From: Psychromonas sp. Urea-02u-13
Lineage (GTDB): Bacteria; Pseudomonadota; Gammaproteobacteria; Enterobacterales; Psychromonadaceae
Assembly: GCF_002835995.1 (NCBI RefSeq)
Contig: NZ_PJBZ01000041.1
Coordinates: 1 to 64,000, forward strand
Reading direction: 5' to 3'
Length of the DNA stretch: 64,000 nt
Shown here: one piece after another, positions 35,365 to 44,812 of the stretch
Layout of the letters: each line of letters starts with the position of its first letter
Position numbering within the stretch: the first letter of the stretch is position 1
Position numbers and translations under genes: made by a program
Notes under the pieces: model-generated
Database searches by the model: none
Seen by the model: the letters and a program-made list of their open reading frames with translations, nothing else
What the model was told of the DNA's origin: nothing

Positions 35365-36654
35365 ATGAAAGAAAGATTAGCGATTGTAGAAGGAATACGT
35401 AGCCCATTTTGCAAAGCAGGTAGCGAGATGGCTTCCATTGCCCCCGATGACTTAGGGGCTGTGATTGTAAAAGAGTTACTGGCCAAAACAGACATCGATG
35501 TGCGCTTGATTGATGAACTCATCATGGGTAATGTCGGCCAGCCTTCTAATGCCTGTAATATTGCCCGTGTGGTTGCCTTAAAAGCCGGCTTGCCTGAAGA
35601 CCTTATCGCGTATACCGTGCATCGCAATTGCGCTTCCGGTATGCAATCTATTACCACGGGGTTTGAGAAATTACTCGCAGGTAGCGGTGAAATTGTTATT
35701 GCAGGTGGCACAGAAAGCATGAGCCAATACCCGCTCAAGTTTGGCAGTAAAATGACCAAGCTGTTTGGCGATTTAATGAAAGCCAAAACAACCCCACAAA
35801 AACTCTCCACACTTGCCCAATTTAGACCCGCTTACCTCAAACCTATTATCTCGATTGTGGAAGGATTAACCGATCCTATTTGCGGATTAAACATGGGGCA
35901 AACAGCAGAAGTATTAGCGCGTGAGTTTAGTATTAGCCGTGCAGAGCAAGATAGCTACGCATTAAATTCACACTTAAAAGCCGCCAGTGCGCAGCAAAGT
36001 GGATTTTTTGAAGATGAAATTCATCCTATTTTATTACCCCCTCATTACAATAATGTGCAAACAACCGATAACTCAATACGTCCCGACCAAAGCCTTGAGA
36101 AACTGGCCAAACTCAGACCCTTTTTTGACCGTAGCGCGGGCACCATTACAGTGGCAAACGCTTGCCCGATAACCGATGGTGCAGGTGCTGTATTGGTCAT
36201 GTTAGAAAGCAAGGCCAAAGCGTTAGGTTATAAACCATTAGGTTACCTAAGAGATTACGCCTATGCAGGATTAGGTCCTGATCGCATGGGATTAGGCCCC
36301 GTTTATGCCACCAGCAAGTTGCTCGACAAATCAGGTCTGTCGATGAGTGACTTTGACTTAATTGAGCTTAATGAAGCCTTTGCAGCCCAAGTTATTGCAA
36401 ACGAGCGCGCCTTTGCATCGGATCTGTTTTCACAAACCTACCTTAATAAAGACAAAGCCATTGGCGCAATTGATAGCGACAAACTAAATGTACATGGGGG
36501 CGCCATCGCATTAGGTCATCCCGTTGGCGCCACGGGCACTCGATTAGTGATCACTATGCTCAAAGCACTGCGCGCGAAAAAACAAAACTGTGGATTAGTC
36601 ACGCTGTGTATTGGTGGCGGGCAAGGTGCTGCATTGGCCCTAGAAGTAGAGTAG
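35365..36654 (+). CDS. Acetyl-CoA C-acyltransferase (thiolase)
   Basis: 429 residues. The catalytic cysteine is C89 in HRNCASGMQS; the C-terminal motifs NVHGGAIALGHPVGATG (His) and LCIGGGQGAA (second Cys) complete the active site. It cleaves 3-ketoacyl-CoA to acetyl-CoA and a shortened acyl-CoA. The length and an extra loop of about 30 residues after residue 140 resemble FadI (anaerobic/long-chain thiolase) more than FadA. GGGAGAG precedes the ATG. It works with the FadJ-like enzyme encoded next. Confidence 0.93.
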   Translation: MKERLAIVEGIRSPFCKAGSEMASIAPDDLGAVIVKELLAKTDIDVRLIDELIMGNVGQPSNACNIARVVALKAGLPEDLIAYTVHRNCASGMQSITTGFEKLLAGSGEIVIAGGTESMSQYPLKFGSKMTKLFGDLMKAKTTPQKLSTLAQFRPAYLKPIISIVEGLTDPICGLNMGQTAEVLAREFSISRAEQDSYALNSHLKAASAQQSGFFEDEIHPILLPPHYNNVQTTDNSIRPDQSLEKLAKLRPFFDRSAGTITVANACPITDGAGAVLVMLESKAKALGYKPLGYLRDYAYAGLGPDRMGLGPVYATSKLLDKSGLSMSDFDLIELNEAFAAQVIANERAFASDLFSQTYLNKDKAIGAIDSDKLNVHGGAIALGHPVGATGTRLVITMLKALRAKKQNCGLVTLCIGGGQGAALALEVE

Positions 36655-36664
36655 AAGTAAGTGC

Positions 36665-36776
36665 ACAGGCCGTTGCTATTTAAGCCCATTTCATCGTTGA
36701 AAAATACGCATTTAAAAGACTAAACTGCGCTTTTTCGCCTCGAACTGAGCATAAATAGCTTAGCCCTGAACACTTA
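36665..36776. repeat. Partial inverted copy of the 59082-59355 MITE
   Basis: CAGGCCGTTGCTATTTAAG and about 70 bp ending TAGCCCTGAACACTTAC are reverse-complement matches to parts of the element at 59138-59347, with the interior missing. It occupies most of the gap between the thiolase and FadJ-like genes. Confidence 0.75.
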
Positions 36777-36816
36777 CAATATAAATTATTATGAGAAATG
36801 ATCAGGAGTAAGCGTC

Positions 36817-38988
36817 ATGAACTTCAAGTTATCTACAAATACTGAAACAGGTGTTGCCACCCTACTGTTTGATTTTGAAAATGAAAAAATCAACAAGCTC
36901 GATGGCAAAACGCTCCTTGAACTTAAAGAGCACCTTACTGCACTTGCCTCTGATAAAAGCATGAAACTGTTAGTCTTTGAAAGCGCCAAAAAAGGCATCT
37001 TTATCGCTGGCGCCGATATTAATGAAATAAAAGATATCCGTGGCAAAGAGGAAGCTTACGAAAAGGCACGTTTTGGACAGCAGGTATTACACCAAATCGC
37101 GTTATTACCTTTCCCAAGTTTAGCGGTCATTAATGGCGCTTGTGTCGGCGGAGGTTGTGAACTCGCCCTTGCCTGTGACTATCGTATTATTAGCGATGAT
37201 AAAAAATCGGTGATTGGATTACCTGAGGTGAGCTTAGGTATTATTCCTGGGTTTGGTGGCTGTGTACGTTTACCCAAACTGATCGGTTTACAAGCAGCCT
37301 TGCAGTTAATTTTAGCGGCCAAAGTGATAGCGGCTAAAAAAGCATTACGTCTAAAACTCGTTGATGCTATTTATAATCACACGCTTGATCGCGCTTTCAT
37401 CGATGACTTTATTAACAGCCTGTTAACCGAACCGTTATTTGTCAAAAAAATCATTCAGAAACGTAATAAACCCTTCGCGCAAAAATTATTAGAAGATAAT
37501 GTATTTGGACAAAAACTCATTTTCAAAAAAGCCCATCAAAACCTGCTCGCCAAAACCAAGGGGCACTACCCTGCTCCCTTTAAAGCATTACAAGTCATTG
37601 AAAGCATAACCGATATGTCCATAGACGACGCCTTAGAAGAAGAGTTACGAGGATTTTCAGAGGTCGCTATCACCGATATCAGTAAAAACTTGATCCAACT
37701 GTTTTTCACCAGTGAAGCCCTGAAAAAAGAGACAGGTATAAACGATAATAGTATTACCCCACAAGTCATGAATAAAACGGCAGTATTAGGCGCAGGCGTG
37801 ATGGGCGGTGGTATCGCGTGGTTATTTTCTAATAAAGATATTAACGTACGCCTTAAGGATATTGAATGGGGAGCGGTCGCTAAAGGTTATCAAACGGCCA
37901 ATCTGTATTATCAGCAGATGAAGAAGTTTCGTAAAATCAAACCGAATCAAATTCGCTACAAAATGAACCATATTGCGGGCTGTGTTAATTACAATGGTTT
38001 CCAGCAGATTGACCTTGTTGTAGAAGCGGTTGTTGAAAATATTAAAGTAAAAAAAATGGTGTTAGCAGAAGTAGAAGCGCAACTACCAGAGCATGCTATT
38101 TTAGCTTCAAACACTTCAAGCCTTTCTATTACGGAGATGGCAGAAGGCTTGAAGCGTCCTGAAAATATGATTGGTATGCATTTCTTTAATCCCGTTAATC
38201 GTATGCCCTTAGTTGAAATTATCCCCGGCGAAAAAACCAGCCAACAAACCATTGCTAACACAGTAAAACTCGCTAAACAACTTGGTAAAACCCCGATTGT
38301 AGTGGGTAACTGTGCAGGTTTCTTAGTGAACCGCATTCTGATTCCGATGCTTAACGAAGCGGCCCTAATTTTACAAGAAGGCGGTAATGTACTGGCTATT
38401 GATAAAAGCATCGAAGCGTTTGGACTGCCAATGGGGCCGTTTGTACTAGCTGATGAAGTGGGTATCGATATTGGTTTTCATGTCGCCACTATTTTAGAAG
38501 AAGCCTATGGACCACGCATGAAAGTAGCGGGTATTTTCCACCCTATTTTTAATGAAGAAAAACTATTAGGTAAAAAATCGGGCACCGGTTTTTATCAACA
38601 TATCAAAAAGTCAGCACCCCGCTATAACAAGAACATCGACACACTTTTAACTTTTTATCGTTCAGAAAATAATATCAGCCCACAGCAGTTTAATCATGAA
38701 CAGATAGTTGATCGCTGTATTTTAGTGATGGTCAATGAAGCGGTGCGCTGTTTAGAAGAAGGCATTATTACTAATCCTGCTTACTTAGATATGGCAATGT
38801 TAATGGGTACGGGTTTCCCTGCCTTTCATGGCGGACTATTAAAATATGCCGATAACCGAGGGTTAAAAAATGTCTGTGACACACTAACAAAATTAAGCGC
38901 GCTTTACGGTGAACGTTTTAGCCCTGCGCAGTTGTTAATAGATAAAGCGAACAATCAGCAAACATTTTATGAGGGAGATGCACAATGA
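36817..38988 (+). CDS. fadJ: Multifunctional enoyl-CoA hydratase / 3-hydroxyacyl-CoA dehydrogenase (FadJ-like)
   Basis: 723 residues, the size of FadJ/FadB. The crotonase domain (1-190) has GIFIAGADINEI and the oxyanion segment NGACVGGGCELALACDYR plus the glutamate in GLPEVSLGIIPGFGG. The dehydrogenase domain starts with VLGAGVMGGGIAW (NAD-binding, about 327) and has the catalytic HFFNPVNRMPLVE. It carries out the second and third steps of beta-oxidation and pairs with the thiolase upstream. Its last 4 bases overlap the acyl-CoA dehydrogenase start (ATGA). Confidence 0.92.
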   Translation: MNFKLSTNTETGVATLLFDFENEKINKLDGKTLLELKEHLTALASDKSMKLLVFESAKKGIFIAGADINEIKDIRGKEEAYEKARFGQQVLHQIALLPFPSLAVINGACVGGGCELALACDYRIISDDKKSVIGLPEVSLGIIPGFGGCVRLPKLIGLQAALQLILAAKVIAAKKALRLKLVDAIYNHTLDRAFIDDFINSLLTEPLFVKKIIQKRNKPFAQKLLEDNVFGQKLIFKKAHQNLLAKTKGHYPAPFKALQVIESITDMSIDDALEEELRGFSEVAITDISKNLIQLFFTSEALKKETGINDNSITPQVMNKTAVLGAGVMGGGIAWLFSNKDINVRLKDIEWGAVAKGYQTANLYYQQMKKFRKIKPNQIRYKMNHIAGCVNYNGFQQIDLVVEAVVENIKVKKMVLAEVEAQLPEHAILASNTSSLSITEMAEGLKRPENMIGMHFFNPVNRMPLVEIIPGEKTSQQTIANTVKLAKQLGKTPIVVGNCAGFLVNRILIPMLNEAALILQEGGNVLAIDKSIEAFGLPMGPFVLADEVGIDIGFHVATILEEAYGPRMKVAGIFHPIFNEEKLLGKKSGTGFYQHIKKSAPRYNKNIDTLLTFYRSENNISPQQFNHEQIVDRCILVMVNEAVRCLEEGIITNPAYLDMAMLMGTGFPAFHGGLLKYADNRGLKNVCDTLTKLSALYGERFSPAQLLIDKANNQQTFYEGDAQ

Positions 38989-40898
38989 ATAAACAAACAG
39001 ATAACGTTAAAGAGCAGCCTGAAGAGCAGTCTGTTATTGATACCTCTAAAATGAATGCGGATAAAGCAGCTGCTATGCAACTTGCAGAAGCGGCCCGTGA
39101 TAATAACCTACAACAAAATAGTTTTGCCGGTCAGCTATTTATGGGCAATTGCCAAACCGATCTCATTTTTCCTTTTCCAACACAGAGTCCTGAAGAGCAA
39201 AAAATAGGTGATGATCTTGTTAAAGAGGTCTGTGAATTTTTGATTAATCACCTTGATGGTGAAGAAGTGGACGCAACACAAATCATTCCCGATGAGGTTA
39301 TAAAAGGATTGACTGACATGGGCCTGTTTGCCATGAAAGTACCTAAAGAATATAACGGATTAGGACTCTCTCAGGTTAATTATAATCGCATCATGATGGC
39401 GGTTTCCGCGCATTGTGGCGCGACTGCGGTTTTATTAAGTGCGCATCAATCGATTGGTGTGCCACAGCCGTTAAAAATGTTTGGTACAAAAGCGCAGAAA
39501 GAAAAATACTTACCGCAATTTCGCGAAGGCAAGATATCCGCTTTTGCGTTAACCGAGCCTGAAGTCGGTTCAGACCCTGCCAAAATGGAAACCACCGCAA
39601 CCTTAACCGAGGATGGAAAACACTATTTAATCAACGGTATCAAACTCTGGTGTACCAATGGATTAATTGCCGATGTATTAGTGGTGATGGCACAAACCGC
39701 CCCTAAAATCTTAAAAAGTGGTAAACAAGTCAAACAGATCACCGCCTTTATTGTAGAAAAAGAGATGGGTGGTATGGAGGTATTACATCGCTGTGACTTT
39801 ATGGGTATTCGTGGCATTCAAAATGGGTTAATGAAATTTACTAATGTAAAAGTGCCCGTTGAAAATATCATTCTCGGTGAAGGGAAAGGCTTGAAATTGG
39901 CCCTCGCAACCCTTAATACCGGTCGTTTAACACTGCCAGCGGCCTCTGCCGGCATGGGAAAATACTGTTTAGCGGTTGCCCGCGATTGGGGTAATGAACG
40001 TGTGCAATGGGGTATGCCCATTGGTAAACACGAAGCGGGTGCCAAAAAAATCGCCTTTATCGCCTCAAGCACTTTTGCCATGGAAGCCGTTACCTATTTA
40101 ACCTCACATATGGCGGATGATCCTAAATTGGACCTGCGCATTGAAGCGGCCATGGCAAAACTGTTCTGCTCTGAACTCGCCTGGGAAGTGGTTGATACCA
40201 CCATGCAATTACGTGGCGGTCGTGGTTACGAAAAAGCCTCTTCATTAAAAGCCCGTGGCGAGAAACCCTACCCGATTGAGCGTCTGATGCGTGATTGCCG
40301 CATTAACCGTATTATTGAAGGCACCACGGATATCATGAAGCTATTTTTAGCGCGTGAAGCGATGGATCCCCATTTAAAAGTAGCAGCCGATTTACTTAAG
40401 AAAAATGTGCCTGTCGGTCAAAAAATTCAAGCTGGCGTAAAATTAGCAGCCTTTTACAGTAGTTGGTATCCAACACAATGGGTGAATAGCTCATTATGGA
40501 GTTCACACCCAGAGCTTGGAAAACTCGCTAAGCATATCTCTTATGTTGAAAGTAGCGCGCATAAATTAGCGCGTACGATTTTCCATTACATCGGTTTATA
40601 TCAAGATAGATTAGAGCGTAAGCAACATATTTTAGGTTTACTGATGGAGATTGGCACTGAGCTATTTGCCATATCGGCCACCTGCTCCTTTGCAAAATCC
40701 AAACTTGATAAACAACCTGACGACTTAACACCTCAGTATCTTGCGGATGTATTTTGCTTAAACAGCAAACGAAAAATAGATAGATTGTTTGACGAATTAA
40801 CCAATAATGATGATAACAAAGAGAATAAACTCGCCAGAAGTGTCTTAAATGGCGAAATGAAATGGTTAGAAGAAGGCGTGCCTTGGGTTGATTATTAA
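38985..40898 (+). CDS. Acyl-CoA dehydrogenase
   Basis: 637 residues. After a 60-residue extension, the acyl-CoA dehydrogenase fold is clear: FALTEPEVGSDPAKM (FAD/substrate), LINGIKLWCTNG, and the C-terminal MRDCRINRIIEGTTDIM, where the glutamate in IIEGT is the usual catalytic base position of the long-chain class. It makes the first double bond of beta-oxidation. The extra C-terminal 150 residues are those of the VLCAD/ACAD9-like branch. Start codon overlaps the preceding gene, GAGGGAG lies upstream, so it is translationally coupled. Confidence 0.93.
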   Translation: MNKQTDNVKEQPEEQSVIDTSKMNADKAAAMQLAEAARDNNLQQNSFAGQLFMGNCQTDLIFPFPTQSPEEQKIGDDLVKEVCEFLINHLDGEEVDATQIIPDEVIKGLTDMGLFAMKVPKEYNGLGLSQVNYNRIMMAVSAHCGATAVLLSAHQSIGVPQPLKMFGTKAQKEKYLPQFREGKISAFALTEPEVGSDPAKMETTATLTEDGKHYLINGIKLWCTNGLIADVLVVMAQTAPKILKSGKQVKQITAFIVEKEMGGMEVLHRCDFMGIRGIQNGLMKFTNVKVPVENIILGEGKGLKLALATLNTGRLTLPAASAGMGKYCLAVARDWGNERVQWGMPIGKHEAGAKKIAFIASSTFAMEAVTYLTSHMADDPKLDLRIEAAMAKLFCSELAWEVVDTTMQLRGGRGYEKASSLKARGEKPYPIERLMRDCRINRIIEGTTDIMKLFLAREAMDPHLKVAADLLKKNVPVGQKIQAGVKLAAFYSSWYPTQWVNSSLWSSHPELGKLAKHISYVESSAHKLARTIFHYIGLYQDRLERKQHILGLLMEIGTELFAISATCSFAKSKLDKQPDDLTPQYLADVFCLNSKRKIDRLFDELTNNDDNKENKLARSVLNGEMKWLEEGVPWVDY

Positions 40899-40948
40899 CC
40901 GTAGCGAGGGTTGAAATTTAATCACTAATATTAGCCTAACAAGCTGAT

Positions 40949-41020
40949 AACTTGGTTCGATTTCCGCTACTCGAACCAAGTTTCACATCTACTAAATCAA
41001 CCTATAATGGTTGATTTTTT
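40949..41020 (+). terminator. Two consecutive terminator hairpins
   Basis: AACTTGGTTCGA / TCGAACCAAGTT (12-bp stem, 40949-40982), then AAATCAACC / GGTTGATTT followed by TTT (40994-41020). They end the fatty-acid oxidation operon. Confidence 0.8.
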
Positions 41021-41120
41021 GTTTCTGGCTCCCATAAAAATTCATTTTGGCCAATTTTTAGTACGCACTGCTTTTCCATTTTTCTCGTTAAGGCAGACAG
41101 ACACAATACAAATTACCCAC

Positions 41121-41190
41121 TACAGCGTGTAAAACTTGGTTTACCTGCTATACAGTGTAATAATTTATTTACTTGTTATAGCGTGTAAGG
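41121..41190 (+). promoter_or_regulatory. hipB promoter with 28-bp-spaced operator repeats
   Basis: TACAGCGTGTAA (41121), TATACAGTGTAA (41149) and TATAGCGTGTAA (41177) lie exactly 28 bp apart, and the spacers share TTTAC-TG. GTGTAAA and TTTAC make small inverted repeats within each unit. This is the pattern of an autorepressor binding on one face of the helix. Confidence 0.7.
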
Positions 41191-41195
41191 TAAAT

Positions 41196-41450
41196 ATGAA
41201 AATCTCCACAACAAAACAACTTAGTGCATATTTAAAGGATGTTCGTTTAGATAATGAATTATCGCAAACGGATGTCGCTAAAAAAGTTGGAGTACGCCAA
41301 GATACTGTTTCAAATTTTGAGTTGAGAGCAGGAACAACCAAGATGGATACTTTTTTTAAACTGCTTTCTGCGCTTGAATTAGATTTTGAAATCACACCTC
41401 GTAATAGCAAAACTGGCGATGATGAGTCGGGCTGGAAAGAGGAGTGGTAA
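41196..41450 (+). CDS. hipB: HipB-like antitoxin / XRE regulator
   Basis: 84 residues from MKISTTKQLSAYL, with TAAGG upstream; the longer frame from 41136 reads through the operators. The HTH is LSQTDVAKKVGVRQDTVSNFE (about 22-42), followed by MDTFFKLLSALELDFEITPR as in HipB. It would repress its own operon through the upstream repeats. Its partner toxin HipA is missing: the next ATG (41450, overlapping the stop, TAATG) opens only ten codons. Confidence 0.85.
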   Translation: MKISTTKQLSAYLKDVRLDNELSQTDVAKKVGVRQDTVSNFELRAGTTKMDTFFKLLSALELDFEITPRNSKTGDDESGWKEEW

Positions 41451-41550
41451 TGGCTACCTTAGATGTCTACCTCACTCAGTGACATTAAAACGAGTACTGA
41501 ACAAATAATTATAGATGTTCAAGCTCGCTTACCAGTAAATTTTAGGCAAA
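41450..41550 (+). pseudogene. hipA: Deleted hipA toxin gene
   Basis: The start MATLDVYLTQ is that of a HipA kinase and stops at codon 11. The following frame from 41463 reads SLSDIKTSTEQIIIDVQARL-PVNF, which matches the HipA C-terminus (..DVQARLPANFP). Everything between, about 400 codons, is gone, so the toxin is dead. Confidence 0.7.
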
Positions 41551-41592
41551 AAAAACCACGTTACTTTTTATATCAAGTAACGTGGTTTTTTA
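41550..41592. terminator. Bidirectional terminator
   Basis: AAAAACCACGTTAC and GTAACGTGGTTTTT form a 14-bp stem between the hip remnant and the leftward leuB gene. Confidence 0.9.
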
Positions 41593-41621
41593 TTAACTTT
41601 TCAGTTATTCATCCAGTAGGA

Positions 41622-42725
41622 TTAAACAGGCATTTTAGCCAATTTAGCGCAGACTAGATCACCAAATTCAGCCGTGCTTACTAAGTTCGCTTCGCCCGCT
41701 TTAGAAAGGTCAGATGTTGAATAACCATCTTCAAATACACCTTGCATAGCAGCCCAAAGATTTTTAGCTTCTTTTTCCATACCAAAGCTCATTTCAAGCA
41801 TTAGCGCAACAGAGCCAATCATTGAGTATGGGTTTGCAATACCTTTACCCGCGATGTCTGGCGCAGAACCATGTGATGGTTCGTAGTAAGATTTTTCAGG
41901 ACCTTTACAAGCAGAAGGCATAAGGCCTAAAGAACCTAAGATACCGCCGCCTTGGTCGCTTAAGATATCACCAAACATGTTTTCCATAACCATTACATCA
42001 AACATCGTTGGTTTTAAACATAGGTAAGTCGCTGCAGCATCAACTAATATATTGATAACTTCAACTTCAGGGAAATTAACTTTCTCTTCTTCTACGATTT
42101 CATTCCATAAAACGCTTGATTTTAATACGTTTGATTTATGGATGTTGTGCATTACTTTTTTACGTTTCATTGAAACTTCAAAACCAACACGTACGATTTG
42201 ACGGATTTGATCTTCATCGTATTCAAGTACTTCACGTACAAAACGACGACCTTGTGCATCAACGCCTGTTTCTTTCTCGCCGAAGTACAAACCACCCACT
42301 AATTCACGAATAAGCATAATGTCGATACCTTCACCAACAACAGATGCTTTAAGTGGTGAAAAGTGTGCAAGACCTTTTGGCAGGTAAACAGGACGGAAGT
42401 TAGCGTAAGTATTGTAACGACGACGAAGTGGTAATAATGCGCCACGTTCAGGTTGCTCATCAACAGGGATTTTTTTAGAATCTTCGTGGTTAAGGCCAAT
42501 CGTACCTTTAAGAATTGCATCCGCTTTATCACAAGCAGCTTTAGTTTCATCAGGGAATGCTTTACCCGTTTCAAAGTAAGCAACAGCACCAAACAATACG
42601 TCGTTTAGTTCAAAGTTTACATCAGCGTTACGCTGTTCAACTAATTTTAATACTTTTACTGCTTCAACCATTACTTCTGGACCGATACCGTCACCAGCAA
42701 GTAATGCGATGTTATATGTTGTCAT
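41622..42725 (-). CDS. leuB: 3-isopropylmalate dehydrogenase
   Basis: 367 residues, standard length. GDGIGPEVMVEAVKVL at the N-terminus, the substrate arginines in the RGALLPLRRRYNTYANFRPVY segment, and the metal/NAD motif DILSDQGGGILGSLGLMPSA followed by GSAPDIAGKGIANPY identify it. It oxidises and decarboxylates 3-isopropylmalate in leucine biosynthesis. GGGAATT precedes the ATG. leuA, leuC and leuD are not in the window, so leuB stands alone here. Confidence 0.97.
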   Translation of the reverse strand: MTTYNIALLAGDGIGPEVMVEAVKVLKLVEQRNADVNFELNDVLFGAVAYFETGKAFPDETKAACDKADAILKGTIGLNHEDSKKIPVDEQPERGALLPLRRRYNTYANFRPVYLPKGLAHFSPLKASVVGEGIDIMLIRELVGGLYFGEKETGVDAQGRRFVREVLEYDEDQIRQIVRVGFEVSMKRKKVMHNIHKSNVLKSSVLWNEIVEEEKVNFPEVEVINILVDAAATYLCLKPTMFDVMVMENMFGDILSDQGGGILGSLGLMPSACKGPEKSYYEPSHGSAPDIAGKGIANPYSMIGSVALMLEMSFGMEKEAKNLWAAMQGVFEDGYSTSDLSKAGEANLVSTAEFGDLVCAKLAKMPV

Positions 42726-43028
42726 TTTAATTCCCTGAATGATAAATGTAGATTGTTTGAAATTCTTGCATGCATCATAAGGAAAAGTGCCCCTAGTTTC
42801 AAACTTCGCGACACTTTTTTACTCTTTAGGTGATTATTTATGCAGTTTTGTTGAATACTAATAGTGATAAGCAATATCCAAAAGTGACGCATTTTTGTTT
42901 CAGCTAAAAAACAACAAGTGCATTATCTCATCCTGTTTAACGCCGATTAATAGCAAGTGCATTAAAGCAGTGATCTTATATTGCATAAGAAAAACGCGTT
43001 TTAACCGGCAAGGTTGATCACAGATTAA
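42726..43028. other. Intergenic region upstream of leuB
   Basis: 303 bp without a gene. It carries the leuB promoter region and an AT-rich segment; CTTTTTTACTC and short inverted pieces are present but no leader peptide rich in leucine codons was found. Confidence 0.45.
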
Positions 43029-44786
43029 TTAGGTTGCTATAAGTAATAGGTAAAACTCGATGACGGCGATAACAAAAAACACCGACGACAGTGCTTGCCA
43101 AAACTTGAGCGGATGCCTTTCCATAAACGACAGCTTGGGCAACGACACAGCGCTATTGCACGTCACTCTATCAAGTTCAGTGATAAATTCACTCATCGAG
43201 CTATAACGCTTATCGATATTAGGGTGTGTCGCACTACTCAGCACCACATCTAAATGTTTGGGCAGTCCAATTCTAAAGCGTTGAATATCACGATATAACC
43301 AATCTGAATTGGCCACTTTATGTAACGATTGCAGATTATTCTCTTGATAGGGTAAACCGCCAGAAAGTAACTCATAGGTGATCACGGCAATCGAAAAAAG
43401 ATCCGATAACACACTGGTTTCGCCCTTATAAAGGTACTCGGGTGCAATATAATCCGCAGCCCCTAGTGGCACCTCTTCTACTGTTTTTGATATCTCGTCT
43501 AACCCTTTGATTTTAACGGTTCCAAAATCGATAAGAGTAATGTGATTATGCTGAGAGATAAGTATGTTTTCCGGTTTTAAATCTCGATGCACCATCGCTG
43601 AACGTTGTAAAACACGCACCGCATTAACCACTTTTTTAACAATAACCACCACCTCTTCAAAGGCAGGTTGCGGGTTTTCATACATCCATTGACGTAATGT
43701 GATGCCCTCAATATATTCACAAATATGATAAAGAAAGGGGGATTTTTCAATGCGCGCTTGAATGGCCATAATATTAGGGTGTTTTAATCGTTGCCCTACC
43801 CACTGCTCTTTGTAAAATCCATCAAGGTAAGTTTGGTCGTGCGCATAATTCAAAGAGGGCATTTTTAATACCACTTGTTTATGGGTACTTTTTCCCGTGG
43901 CTAAATAGACATGGCTACGTGTCCCTTCGTGCAATACTTTATCGACTTTAAAGCCGTCAATTTCATTGCCTTGTTGCATCGCTGGCGGGATCACCAACTT
44001 ACTTAGGTTTTTAAATACCTCATTAAGACCGGGGTTAGGTAATGGCCCCACTGTCAGCAATAAACAACTCAAATTATCGATGCTACCGTGATTAAGCGCA
44101 TCATTACAAATGGCTTTAGAGAGCGCTTCTAACGTCTTTGCAGTAACCTCAATATCTTGATGACAACGAAGGTGTTCAATGATCATTTTACTCGTTAGTA
44201 CATCGTGTAAACCATCGCTGGACAATAAAAAAACATCTCCTTGCTGCAGAGACAGGCTACGATAATCAATATCGATATGCCAATCCATGCCTAGCGCACG
44301 TGTTAAAACACGGCTATCACCACCAGCAGAGCGGCAATGGTCTTGCGTGAGTTGCGTTAAACTACCTGCTCGGAAGCGGTAAATACGACTATCTCCTACA
44401 TGAAAAATATGCGCCGTTGTTGACTTAAAAATAACGCTACTAAAAGTCGTGATCAAACCGTTATGGCGAGCATCTGCTTGACTGTGATGATACAACCAAG
44501 CATTTAATGCGTTTAATACCTTGCCGGCCGATTTCTTTACATCCCAGCTTTGCTCCGTACTGTAATAGTCACTGATAAATTGTGTCACACTGGTCTGACT
44601 AGCTTGTTGCCCATTATTGCTGCAGCTAACACCATCTGCAAGACAGGCAACAACCCCTTTAAATTGTTTCTCTGAATATGAGCTTGGGTCTTTAACCGCA
44701 AAGGCATCTTGGTTAACATCACGTTTCCCTGCTGTTGAATATCCGCCAATACAAATGTCCAGCTTTGTGGTCATTATTTTACTCAT
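43029..44786 (-). CDS. PP2C phosphatase / Ser-Thr protein kinase fusion
   Basis: 585 residues. The first 240 are a PP2C phosphatase (GKRDVNQDAFAV, VACLADGVSCSNNGQ, FHVGDSRIYR, LLSSDGLHDVL), and residues 270-540 a protein kinase with the ATP lysine in VVLKMPS, the catalytic loop MVHRDLKPENILI and LIDFGTVKI (D of DFG). A transmembrane helix ends the protein (WQALSSVFFVIAVIEFYLLLIA). It is fourth gene of the nirB operon, 27 bp after the nitrate transporter. This fusion recurs in nitrate-assimilation clusters of marine gammaproteobacteria and probably tunes transport or reduction, but its substrate is not known. Confidence 0.92.
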   Translation of the reverse strand: MSKIMTTKLDICIGGYSTAGKRDVNQDAFAVKDPSSYSEKQFKGVVACLADGVSCSNNGQQASQTSVTQFISDYYSTEQSWDVKKSAGKVLNALNAWLYHHSQADARHNGLITTFSSVIFKSTTAHIFHVGDSRIYRFRAGSLTQLTQDHCRSAGGDSRVLTRALGMDWHIDIDYRSLSLQQGDVFLLSSDGLHDVLTSKMIIEHLRCHQDIEVTAKTLEALSKAICNDALNHGSIDNLSCLLLTVGPLPNPGLNEVFKNLSKLVIPPAMQQGNEIDGFKVDKVLHEGTRSHVYLATGKSTHKQVVLKMPSLNYAHDQTYLDGFYKEQWVGQRLKHPNIMAIQARIEKSPFLYHICEYIEGITLRQWMYENPQPAFEEVVVIVKKVVNAVRVLQRSAMVHRDLKPENILISQHNHITLIDFGTVKIKGLDEISKTVEEVPLGAADYIAPEYLYKGETSVLSDLFSIAVITYELLSGGLPYQENNLQSLHKVANSDWLYRDIQRFRIGLPKHLDVVLSSATHPNIDKRYSSMSEFITELDRVTCNSAVSLPKLSFMERHPLKFWQALSSVFFVIAVIEFYLLLIAT

Positions 44787-44812
44787 ATCAAATTTCCCAA
44801 TTTATACTTGTA

